Program-made: the position numbers and the translations under genes | From: Puniceicoccaceae bacterium | GTDB lineage: Bacteria > Verrucomicrobiota > Verrucomicrobiia > Opitutales > Coraliomargaritaceae | NCBI GenBank assembly: GCA_003331195.1 | Contig: QOOZ01000022.1 | Location: 1 to 35,987 of the forward strand | Direction of reading: 5' to 3' | DNA: 35,987 nt | In this document: positions 1 through 7,105 of the stretch, in pieces | How positions within the stretch are numbered: position 1 is the stretch's first letter | Layout of the letters: the number at the start of each line of letters is the position of its first letter | Notes under the pieces: generated by a model | What the model was told of the DNA's origin: nothing | The model's input: the letters and a program-made list of their open reading frames with translations, nothing else | Databases searched by the model: none

Positions 1-135
1 GGTGACGAGGAGATGCGCAAAGAGTGGGAGGACCAACTCGACGATTACACAGATTTTTTCCGAGGGAAATACCGCATCATCCGAGGTCTAGACGAAATCA
101 AAGAGGCCCGCAGTTCGTCCAACACAAAGAACTGA
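1..135 (+). CDS. C-terminal end of an unidentified protein (5' end outside window)
   Basis: An open frame runs from the first base to a TGA at 133-135, giving 44 residues with no start inside the window. The tail is hydrophilic and charged (it contains EEMRKEWEDQLDDYTDFF and ends SSSNTKN), so it looks like the end of a soluble protein. It converges on hom, whose stop lies about 50 bases further on. I do not recognise the family. The frame is preferred because its composition is protein-like and the other frames are shadows of hom. It could still be a chance open frame, since only 44 codons are visible. Confidence 0.5.
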   Translation, partial: GDEEMRKEWEDQLDDYTDFFRGKYRIIRGLDEIKEARSSSNTKN

Positions 136-187
136 ACTTTAAGCTCACAGATTTTTATAAAAGGCTGTCTACATGTGAGCAGCCGAA

Positions 188-1516
188 TCAATTGCCGGGA
201 TCAAAGATCCGGAAACTTACAGGCGCGCCGATCACGGAACTCTCCTCAGTAAGCAATGCAATCGCCCGTATAATCGCAGCCTCGCTGCTCATGTGCGTTG
301 TGACCATCAGTTTAGCAGTGCCATCTTCAAGCTCCTTCTGATTCACAGTAGCAAAGCTGATGTGCTCCTTGGCTAAGATGTCGGAAATCTTGGCGAGGAC
401 ACCCTCTTCATCTCTAACGTGGATGCGCAAGTAGTAGCGACCGATGAGTTCATCTCCCAGAGCTAGTTCAAGACCATCAGCCAATTTTTGATGAGTGGCC
501 TCATCTTCTTCAGAAATTAGAGGCGACGCTCCACCTTGCAGCATAAAGACCGCATCAGCAATATCGCTAATCACTGAACTGGAAGTCGCATCCTGACCAG
601 CGCCACGCCCGATTAGAACTGTCGTGCCCACGACATCGCCCGTCACGCTGACGCCGTTATAAACCTCGTCCACTCCTGCAATTACTTCCTTTTTAGAAAT
701 CAGCGCAGGATGGAGGCGAACAGAGAGTTTGTTCGCCTCAAAGTCACGCGCGATGACCGCAAGTAATTTGATTTTGTAACCGAGTTGACCCGCAATCTCT
801 ATATCCTCGCCCGTGATCTCGCGAATGCCTTCACAAATAATCTCCTCAAGCTTCACCCACTTACCATGTGCCAAATAGGCCAGAATCACAGCTTTGTGCG
901 CCGCATCAATCCCATCAAGGTCGAGTGCCTCGTCAGCTTCCACGTAGCCAAGCTTTCTCGCGTCGCCTAATGTAGCGTCAAAACTTAGGCCTTCGCGCTC
1001 CATACGAGTGAGGATGTAGTTCGACGTGCCGTTCAGGATACCAAAGATTAGCTTAAAGCGATTAGCTACCAATGCCTCACGAATCGTTTTGATGATGGGG
1101 ATACCACCCGCAACCGAAGCCTCGTAAAAATAGTGCCCTCCATTCCGTCGGGCGATTTCAAAGAGTTCTTCCCCGTGCTCGCAGATTAAAGCCTTGTTAG
1201 CCGTCACCACGATTTTGCCCTGATCAAGAGCGCGGCGCGTCAGCTCTAGTGCCTTACCCGTGCCGCCCATCAACTCACAGACGATGTCGATATCAGGGTT
1301 ATCAACCACCCTGGCAGGATCTTCCGAGTAGGATCCAGTAGGCACGAGAACCTCTCGCGCCTTGGACGCGTCTTTGACCACGACCTGAGTGATTTCCAGC
1401 TGAGTACCTAGTCTATATTCCAAAGCGAGACGGTTCTTTTCGATATTTTTCCAAACTCCTTGGCCAACGACTCCAAAGCCGAGCAAACCGATACGAATTG
1501 TGCGTTTTTTGGACAT
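188..1516 (-). CDS. hom: Homoserine dehydrogenase with C-terminal ACT domain
   Basis: Reduces aspartate semialdehyde to homoserine with NAD(P)H, the branch point to threonine and methionine, in the cytoplasm. The 442-residue product has the Rossmann motif GFGVVG at about 13-18, the family motif VTANKAL around 104-110, NGTSNYIL at 162-169, and the homoserine dehydrogenase signature GYVEADEALDLDGIDAAHK at 190-208 with its catalytic lysine region. A C-terminal ACT domain (about 362-438, starting LRIHVRDEEGVLAKISDIL) suggests threonine feedback control, as is usual for this long form. The frame extends to a TTG at 1525, but the ATG at 1516 (MSKKRTIRIG) gives a standard N-terminus and is preferred; no clear Shine-Dalgarno site is visible. 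It is not fused to aspartokinase. The htrA-type gene upstream on the same strand is 209 bases away, so hom probably has its own promoter. Confidence 0.96.
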   Translation of the reverse strand: MSKKRTIRIGLLGFGVVGQGVWKNIEKNRLALEYRLGTQLEITQVVVKDASKAREVLVPTGSYSEDPARVVDNPDIDIVCELMGGTGKALELTRRALDQGKIVVTANKALICEHGEELFEIARRNGGHYFYEASVAGGIPIIKTIREALVANRFKLIFGILNGTSNYILTRMEREGLSFDATLGDARKLGYVEADEALDLDGIDAAHKAVILAYLAHGKWVKLEEIICEGIREITGEDIEIAGQLGYKIKLLAVIARDFEANKLSVRLHPALISKKEVIAGVDEVYNGVSVTGDVVGTTVLIGRGAGQDATSSSVISDIADAVFMLQGGASPLISEEDEATHQKLADGLELALGDELIGRYYLRIHVRDEEGVLAKISDILAKEHISFATVNQKELEDGTAKLMVTTHMSSEAAIIRAIALLTEESSVIGAPVSFRIFDPGN

Positions 1517-1725
1517 ATTATTCAAATTTCTGAGTGTAAATGCTTAGCATTCCGTAAATTAGGGGTGCACGTGCATTTTTTAACCAATAGCTGCTCTCGA
1601 AATACTCAAGGTCATAATCTAGAGCATCAAGCGAACAAAGATATTAAAGACAGCAAGGTAAGCCTACTCCGAGATAAACAGCGAATTTTAGAAATTTGGT
1701 TTCTAGCCTTAGCTTACACCACGTG
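1517..1725. other. Intergenic region with a CACGTG-centred palindrome
   Basis: These 209 bases separate hom from the upstream protease gene, both on the minus strand, and should contain the hom promoter. The clearest structure is the perfect 10-base palindrome TGCACGTGCA at 1566-1575, followed on the plus strand by six T. A second CACGTG core sits near 1720-1725, close to the end of the protease gene. No gene is supported here; the short plus-strand frame in this stretch has no recognisable protein character. Confidence 0.4.
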
Positions 1726-3177
1726 CTATAATTTAAGAATTACAAATCGTTTCTTGCCATCCGCCCAGACGTAGAAACGGTTTTGCCTGTTCATGAACAG
1801 ATTCTCTTCAATCCCATCGATGCTATTGACCGCATTCCCGTTGATCTCGATGATCACGGTTAAAGGCTCCAATTTATCGACAAAAGGTGAGTCATCTTCC
1901 ACTTCCATTACTAAGACCCCGTCGATGTCCTTTGGAATTGTATAGCCATCGCGCAACTCATCGTTGAGCGGTCGGAGACTGACCCCTTTAAGGGCGCTAG
2001 AATCCGTATTGATGGTCCCCACTTTTCCAGTGAGACTACCCAGCGTGATTGGTAACACCATGGTCTTGCCTTGGCGTATTAAAGTCACTGCTACCTTAGT
2101 GCCTGGAAGAACTTGAGAAACCACTAAGCGAAGCTCAGCAGCCGAATCGATCTCTCTTTCGTCGATTTTCAGAATAATATCCCCGTGCCGAATACCACCT
2201 CTCGAGGCGGGCGAGTCTTCTTGCACTTGATTGACCAGCGCACCACGTGTGCTCTCTAATCCAAAGGCGTCGGCCATTTCTCGGTTTAGATCATCTGGGA
2301 AAAGCCCCAGCATCCCTCGGGGTACTTCGCCGCTTTTAATCAAATTCGAAGCTACATTGAGCACCATATTTACAGGAATGGCGAAACCGAGACCGATGCT
2401 ACCTCCGCTGTTTGAGACGATTGCCGTATTGATACCAACCAGTCGCCCCCATGCATCGACCAGCGCACCCCCCGAGTTACCTAAATTGATCGCTGCGTCG
2501 GTCTGAATAAAGTTCTCATAAGATCCTGCTCCGAGAATCTGGCCGCCTCGATTACGCTCAAGCGCAGAAACAATCCCCTGGGTTGCAGTGAGTCCTAAAT
2601 CGCGCGGGTTGCCAATCGCAAAGACAATGTCCCCCACACGCAGAAGATCGCTATCGGCCAGCGTCACGGCGGGCAGGGACGCATTTGCCTCAATCTTCAG
2701 GATAGCGACATCGGTCTTCGAGTCGGAACCGATCAGAGTGGCCACATACTCGGTGTCATCATTCAGGCGGACAAGTATCTCATCCACCTCACGTCCTCGC
2801 ATCCCTTGGACCACATGGTAATTAGTCACAATGTAGCCATCAGCAGAAATAATCACACCTGAGCCCACTCCTAGTCGCTCCTTACGCTCCCGGTTCGAGC
2901 CCTCTTCAGGCATCACACGAGGAATGGAGCGACCAAATTGCCGGTAGAATTCAGGCAAAGTTAGGCTTTGCCGAGCCGACACGATTTGCGAAGTATATAT
3001 CGCCACCACCGAAGGTGTGGCTTTTTCTAAAACGTCCGCATAAGAGACCAGTGGCATGTCCGCTATTTTAGCGATAGACCTAGCATCCACATTGACATTG
3101 AGTGGCGGATTCTTATCCGCAAACAAGAGCGTAGAAGCAAGTAGAGAGATCAGCGAGAGACAAGATGTGTATTTCAT
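1726..3177 (-). CDS. HtrA/DegP-family periplasmic serine protease with PDZ domains
   Basis: A trypsin-like protease/chaperone expected in the periplasm, where the family degrades or refolds damaged envelope proteins. From the ATG at 3177 the product is 483 residues and begins with a signal peptide (MKYTSCLSLISLLASTLLFA, likely cut near 20). The catalytic triad is visible: His121 in VTNYHVVQG, Asp156 in SDSKTDVAIL, and Ser235 in NLGNSGGAL. A canonical PDZ domain spans about 288-380, with RGMLG at its start. A second, shorter and more divergent PDZ-like domain covers about 398-483. The frame is open upstream to 3237, but that extension would bury the signal peptide, so 3177 is chosen. Length and layout fit DegQ/DegP/MucD-type enzymes; which one cannot be decided from sequence alone. 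Confidence 0.93.
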   Translation of the reverse strand: MKYTSCLSLISLLASTLLFADKNPPLNVNVDARSIAKIADMPLVSYADVLEKATPSVVAIYTSQIVSARQSLTLPEFYRQFGRSIPRVMPEEGSNRERKERLGVGSGVIISADGYIVTNYHVVQGMRGREVDEILVRLNDDTEYVATLIGSDSKTDVAILKIEANASLPAVTLADSDLLRVGDIVFAIGNPRDLGLTATQGIVSALERNRGGQILGAGSYENFIQTDAAINLGNSGGALVDAWGRLVGINTAIVSNSGGSIGLGFAIPVNMVLNVASNLIKSGEVPRGMLGLFPDDLNREMADAFGLESTRGALVNQVQEDSPASRGGIRHGDIILKIDEREIDSAAELRLVVSQVLPGTKVAVTLIRQGKTMVLPITLGSLTGKVGTINTDSSALKGVSLRPLNDELRDGYTIPKDIDGVLVMEVEDDSPFVDKLEPLTVIIEINGNAVNSIDGIEENLFMNRQNRFYVWADGKKRFVILKL

Positions 3178-3254
3178 ATTCGGATACTTGGTTAGAGTGT
3201 AATTACATGACAGAACCCAAAGCTCGGAGTTCCGCAAATTTCAAAATGAATCTG

Positions 3255-3986
3255 CTAAAAAGGGTGGCAGACCCAGTCTTCTGCTCCCTCGATACCCAAG
3301 GTAGTGCGCAGACGCCAAGCCACCACAAGCGCCGCGATTAGTCCCAAGCTGCGCTGTATTCGCAGCAGCTTCATAGATGTCATCCTGAGCTGCACGCGCA
3401 TAAACTGGCTCTGAGCGAGCCAAAGCAGCGGTAAAGTGCCTAGGCCAAAGCCGATCGCAAACTCCGCCCCCTTCACTGCCGACCCAGAGAATAAGGCTAG
3501 GCCAAAAATCATATAGAGTGGTCCACAAGGCAGCAATGGACTAGCTAGCCCAATCATCGCAGCGGCTACGGGCTTTTGTAGGCGGCTGTGACGAGCGGTC
3601 ATTTTTTTATATAGCCCCCCCATCCAAATCGGCTTTGGAAAAAAACGGTCTAATCGAAAAGCCACTACTAAAAAGAAGACAACAAGTATCCAAGGTAGTA
3701 AATTAAGCCACGAACTGGAGACCGAGCGAATCACCACCCAGCCAAAAGCACCTGCCAAAGTGCCGACAATCGCGTAAGAAAGGAGTTTAGCCAAATGGTA
3801 GCAGGTCAAAATAAGCTGCGGGTTAACATTATTCGCCTTTGTCGGCGTAAATGCGCAAGAAAGTGGACCGCACATTGCTACGCAGTGGACACTGGTTATC
3901 AGCCCAGCAATCAAGGCCGTATAGGCATTGTAAACTGTCTGGTAATCAAACATCTCGTCTACCTTGGATTGGTTGCGGGGGTTCAT
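3255..3986 (-). CDS. SafE/TauE-like (COG2836-type) integral membrane protein
   Basis: A 243-residue polytopic membrane protein with about six hydrophobic segments. The N-terminal part carries the family motif SVHCVAMCGPLSCAF (about 32-46), with His34, Cys35, Met38 and Cys39. This motif is typical of the COG2836 'sulfite exporter TauE/SafE' group, often found near cbb3 oxidase assembly genes and suspected of handling copper or other thiophilic metals. No cco genes occur in this window, so the substrate is open. The C-terminal stretch (LRIQRSLGLIAALVVAWRL) is also typical. Two starts compete: ATG 3986 (MNPRN) and ATG 3953 (MFDYQ). The latter has AAGG eight bases upstream, while a GC-rich hairpin lies directly before the former, so the shorter form is quite possible. 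It lies 77 bases upstream of the protease gene on the same strand. Confidence 0.8.
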   Translation of the reverse strand: MNPRNQSKVDEMFDYQTVYNAYTALIAGLITSVHCVAMCGPLSCAFTPTKANNVNPQLILTCYHLAKLLSYAIVGTLAGAFGWVVIRSVSSSWLNLLPWILVVFFLVVAFRLDRFFPKPIWMGGLYKKMTARHSRLQKPVAAAMIGLASPLLPCGPLYMIFGLALFSGSAVKGAEFAIGFGLGTLPLLWLAQSQFMRVQLRMTSMKLLRIQRSLGLIAALVVAWRLRTTLGIEGAEDWVCHPF

Positions 3987-3991
3987 TAAAG

Positions 3992-4008
3992 ACGCCCATG
4001 CAGGGCGT
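3992..4008. other. GC-rich hairpin just upstream of the SafE-like gene
   Basis: The arms ACGCCC (3992-3997) and GGGCGT (4003-4008) form a perfect six-pair stem with a five-base loop, extendable by a wobble pair. It sits five bases upstream of the ATG at 3986 in the leader of the SafE-like gene. It could hide the ribosome site for that start, or be an operator. No T-run follows on either strand, so a terminator is less likely. Confidence 0.4.
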
Positions 4009-4233
4009 TAAGAAGGCCTGCACACAAATATTAATCATTCATATTAGCATTAAAAAAAACGACCCGATAGCAAGCCGCATCAAGGAAAGAAAACGATTAA
4101 ATTAAGCCGATTTTAAGTATGTCTTACGAGTGTAAATGTCATGTGAGAATACAAGAACTCATCTCACACTTTCACTTCGCGCATTACGCGGCAGTATTGA
4201 CTTCAAAGGCTGGGACAGTTCCAATGGTATGCT

Positions 4234-5328
4234 ATGGGTAATTCATTTGGCACACTTTTTCGTATTTCCACTTGGGGTGAGAGTCATGGCGGTGGTATCG
4301 GCGTCGTTATCGACGGTTGCCCTCCCCGCCTACCCTTAGACGTCGAAGAGATACAATTCGAACTCGATCGCCGCCGCCCTGGACAGAGCGATATCACCAC
4401 GCCCCGCAAGGAAAGTGACACCGCCGAGATCGTATCAGGCCTCTATGACGGCCAAACCACGGGTACCCCTATCGGTATCTACGTGCCTAATGGCGACCAC
4501 CGTCCCTCCGCCTATAAGGAGATGAAGGATAAGTTTCGTCCCTCGCACGCTGACTTCACTTACCAGAATAAGTTCGGTATCCGTAATCACGAAGGTGGTG
4601 GTCGTTCCTCCGCCCGCGAGACCATCGGCCGGGTCGCAGCAGGTGCCATCGCCAAGAAAATTCTCAAGCTGGCCGGCGACATTGAAGTGCGTGCCTACAT
4701 CACCCGTGTACACAACATCGAGATGCCCGCGCTCAATCATTTTCCAAGCCTTGAAGAAGTCGAAGCCAGTCCCGTCCGTTGCCCACATCCAAAGTCTGCC
4801 GAAAAAATGGTCAATCGGATAAAAGCCATGCGCAAGGAAGGCGACTCTGTCGGAGGCATAATTGAGTGTCGCGTGCGCAATTTGCCCGTCGGCCTCGGCG
4901 TTCCTGTCTTCGATCGCCTCGAAGCGGATATGGCTAAGGCCATGCTCTCGCTCCCAGCTACAAAGGGCTTTGAGGTCGGCAGCGGTTTTGAAGGCTCCTT
5001 ACAGCAAGGCTCTGAGCACAACGATGTGTATGTCAATAAAGACGGCAAGGTCGGCACCGCAACCAACCGCTCGGGAGGCGTGCAAGGCGGGATCAGCAAC
5101 GGCGAAGAGTTGATCTTTCGCGTGGCCTTCAAGCCGACCGCAACCCTTATCCAAAAGCAAGACACCGTCGATAAAGACGGCAACGAAACCGAACTGATGG
5201 GTCGTGGTCGCCATGATCCCTGTGTAGTACCACGTGCAGTACCCATCGTCGAATCGATGGCCGCACTCGTTCTAGTCGAACACTGGATGCGCCATAAAGC
5301 TCAATGCGAGAGCTTCGATTTTTCCTAA
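4234..5328 (+). CDS. aroC: Chorismate synthase
   Basis: Catalyses the last step of the shikimate pathway, the FMNH2-dependent 1,4-anti-elimination of phosphate from EPSP to give chorismate, the precursor of aromatic amino acids, folate and quinones. The 364-residue product matches the family along its length. The N-terminal signature is [20 protein letters not shown], with the conserved His18. The second conserved His105 lies in RPSHADFTY, and the FMN/substrate loop [13 protein letters not shown] is at 121-133. The C-terminal region contains [16 protein letters not shown]. The start ATG at 4234 gives the canonical N-terminus. No clear Shine-Dalgarno sequence precedes it. It is divergent from the SafE-like gene, with a 247-base gap whose only obvious feature is the hairpin near 3992, and is followed after 90 bases by a CobW-like gene on the same strand. 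Confidence 0.98.
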   Translation: MGNSFGTLFRISTWGESHGGGIGVVIDGCPPRLPLDVEEIQFELDRRRPGQSDITTPRKESDTAEIVSGLYDGQTTGTPIGIYVPNGDHRPSAYKEMKDKFRPSHADFTYQNKFGIRNHEGGGRSSARETIGRVAAGAIAKKILKLAGDIEVRAYITRVHNIEMPALNHFPSLEEVEASPVRCPHPKSAEKMVNRIKAMRKEGDSVGGIIECRVRNLPVGLGVPVFDRLEADMAKAMLSLPATKGFEVGSGFEGSLQQGSEHNDVYVNKDGKVGTATNRSGGVQGGISNGEELIFRVAFKPTATLIQKQDTVDKDGNETELMGRGRHDPCVVPRAVPIVESMAALVLVEHWMRHKAQCESFDFS

Positions 5329-5418
5329 TTCATTTCATTTAGCCACGGCACTCTGTTGCCATAATCGTGCATCTCAAAACGACAATCGAGTGCAGGTGCT
5401 ACATCTTATCTTTCCCAT

Positions 5419-6153
5419 ATGTTAGACATCACACCCCTGGTTTACCTCGTATTTGGCATACCAAATTCGGGACGACGCGAGGTCATATTCGACCTGATCG
5501 AAGGAGGTATCTACGAGACCGAACAAGTCATTTTCTTCCGACCCGAAGGAGAAGTGGCTTGTGATTACGATGAACAAATCGAAGCACTAGATAATGTTAG
5601 CGTCGTCGGATGGAAGTTGAAGGACAGTAAAGTCACCCACGGTAAGATCTCTGCTGCGCCGAAAAAGATAATCTTTCTTGCACCCGGCCTAAGCGACCCA
5701 TCGGATTGCGCCGAAGCAATTAAGACATGGAGCGATCATAACAACTGCCAGATTGCCCGACTCATTACGGTCACGCATTGCCACTTCCTTTCAGAACACC
5801 CAAAGGCAAAAGCCTGGTTCGATGCCTGCATTCACTTCTCGGATGTTGTGCTACTTAACCGCCGTGAAGAAGCGGGCAACAAGTGGGTAAGAGATTTCGA
5901 GACTGCATATAAAAAAGCATGCAACCCCGCGCGTTTTTTCATGGTCAAGAAAGGCCGTGTGAGCAATCCACTGGAAGTGCTAGACCCCGAAGCACGCCGC
6001 ACTTCACTCTACTTCGACGAACTCCTACCCATTGAGGACGACGAGTTCGAGGACGAGCACCAACCTGACGATATCAAGATCGATACGTATATTGAGCGGC
6101 TAGAAAGCGGCCATCGCGCCAAACCGATTCCCCCGATAGCAAAGTTTCTTTAG
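5419..6153 (+). CDS. CobW/P-loop GTPase-like protein with degenerate nucleotide motifs
   Basis: A 244-residue soluble protein. Its order of elements resembles the G domain of CobW-type (COG0523) GTPases. A beta strand leads into a loop (VYLVFGIPNSGRRE, about 8-21) where Walker A should be. A strand then ends in LITVTHCHFLSEHP (115-128), like the CobW 'vtVvDa' segment, and SDVVLLNRRE (141-150) sits where CobW has 'aDvillNKtD'. Key residues are changed: the Walker A lysine is arginine (SGRRE), and the G4 NKxD reads NRRE. Nucleotide binding may therefore be lost or altered. The C-terminal 45 residues are very acidic (LPIEDDEFEDEHQPDD). No zinc- or metal-binding CxCC motif is seen. It could be co-transcribed with aroC, 90 bases upstream, but nothing indicates a shared function. 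The family assignment is by pattern only. Confidence 0.6.
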   Translation: MLDITPLVYLVFGIPNSGRREVIFDLIEGGIYETEQVIFFRPEGEVACDYDEQIEALDNVSVVGWKLKDSKVTHGKISAAPKKIIFLAPGLSDPSDCAEAIKTWSDHNNCQIARLITVTHCHFLSEHPKAKAWFDACIHFSDVVLLNRREEAGNKWVRDFETAYKKACNPARFFMVKKGRVSNPLEVLDPEARRTSLYFDELLPIEDDEFEDEHQPDDIKIDTYIERLESGHRAKPIPPIAKFL

Positions 6154-6155
6154 CC

Positions 6156-6995
6156 TTAGCGCCCCGCCATCTCACTCTCAATCGTGCTAAGACGCTTCTG
6201 CTTCTGACCGAGCTTGGGGATGCAGGCGATTAAGGCTTTGGTATAGGAATGCTGCGGATCTTCTAGGACCGACTCAACCGCACCTTGCTCAACGATCTCG
6301 CCACGATACATGACAATGACCTCGTCGGCGAAGCCTTTGACAATGCCAAAATTATGCGTGATTAAAATTATACTCATACCTAGCTTTTCGCGCAGTTCGC
6401 GGAGCAGATTCATTATCTGAGCTTGGATGGTGACGTCGAGCGCAGTGGTCGGCTCATCAGCGACCAGCAATTCTGGCTCGCAGGCCAAGGCCATCGCGAT
6501 CATCACGCGCTGTTGCATGCCACCACTCATTTCGTGGGGATACGCACTGTAGCGCTTTGCAGCATCACGGATACCAACTAGCTCCAGCAGTTCGATCACA
6601 CGGCCTTTGACATTCTCGATATCGGGTCGGTGCAATCGCACCGCCTCTGCGATCTGATAGCCAATGGTGAAGACAGGATTGAGCGAGGAGGACGGCTCTT
6701 GGAAAATATATGCGATCCCTTTGCCACGAACGCCACGTATCGCCTCAGCATCCATTTCTAGAACGTTTTCTCCCTGAAAAAGAATTTCGCCAGATACAGT
6801 GCAATCAGGAGGTTTTGGTAAAAGCTGAGTCAAGGACATACAACTGACACTCTTGCCGCTACCGCTCTCGCCTAGGATGGCCACGGTCTGACCACTGGTT
6901 TCTACGGAAAAGTTAATACCATGCACTACCTCATTAGTCTCGTCACGAGAGTGAAAGGCGATACGCAAATCAGAGACTTTTAGTAGGTCAGACAT
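6156..6995 (-). CDS. Oligopeptide/dipeptide ABC importer ATPase (OppD/DppD type)
   Basis: Energises the peptide importer encoded upstream, at the inner face of the membrane. From the ATG at 6995 ([10 protein letters not shown]) the product is 279 residues. Seen in order are Walker A GESGSGKS (42-49), the Q-loop in FQEP (Gln99), the signature MSGGMQQ (156-162), Walker B LLVADE (176-181), and the H-loop ITHN (His214). A C-terminal [15 protein letters not shown] segment is diagnostic of the oligopeptide/dipeptide subfamily (TIGR01727-type extension). The frame is open to 7031, but the family starts at MSDLLKV. It is the last gene of the importer group, separated from the permease by 110 AT-rich bases. 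No OppF partner is encoded here, so either OppD acts as a homodimer or a second ATPase lies elsewhere. Confidence 0.93.
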   Translation of the reverse strand: MSDLLKVSDLRIAFHSRDETNEVVHGINFSVETSGQTVAILGESGSGKSVSCMSLTQLLPKPPDCTVSGEILFQGENVLEMDAEAIRGVRGKGIAYIFQEPSSSLNPVFTIGYQIAEAVRLHRPDIENVKGRVIELLELVGIRDAAKRYSAYPHEMSGGMQQRVMIAMALACEPELLVADEPTTALDVTIQAQIMNLLRELREKLGMSIILITHNFGIVKGFADEVIVMYRGEIVEQGAVESVLEDPQHSYTKALIACIPKLGQKQKRLSTIESEMAGR

Positions 6996-7105
6996 AATAA
7001 GAAGATTAAACGTCGAAGATCGAAGGTCCAATGCTGAATGATTGTAAATTAAAAATTATTAAGTTCGTTTAAGATTCGAATTTATACATTCAATGTCCGA
7101 CCACC

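Noticed and set aside
24-341. 105-codon plus-strand frame at the window start
   Set aside because: It overlaps the end of hom in antisense and has low-quality composition; the frame-1 tail ending at 135 is more protein-like.
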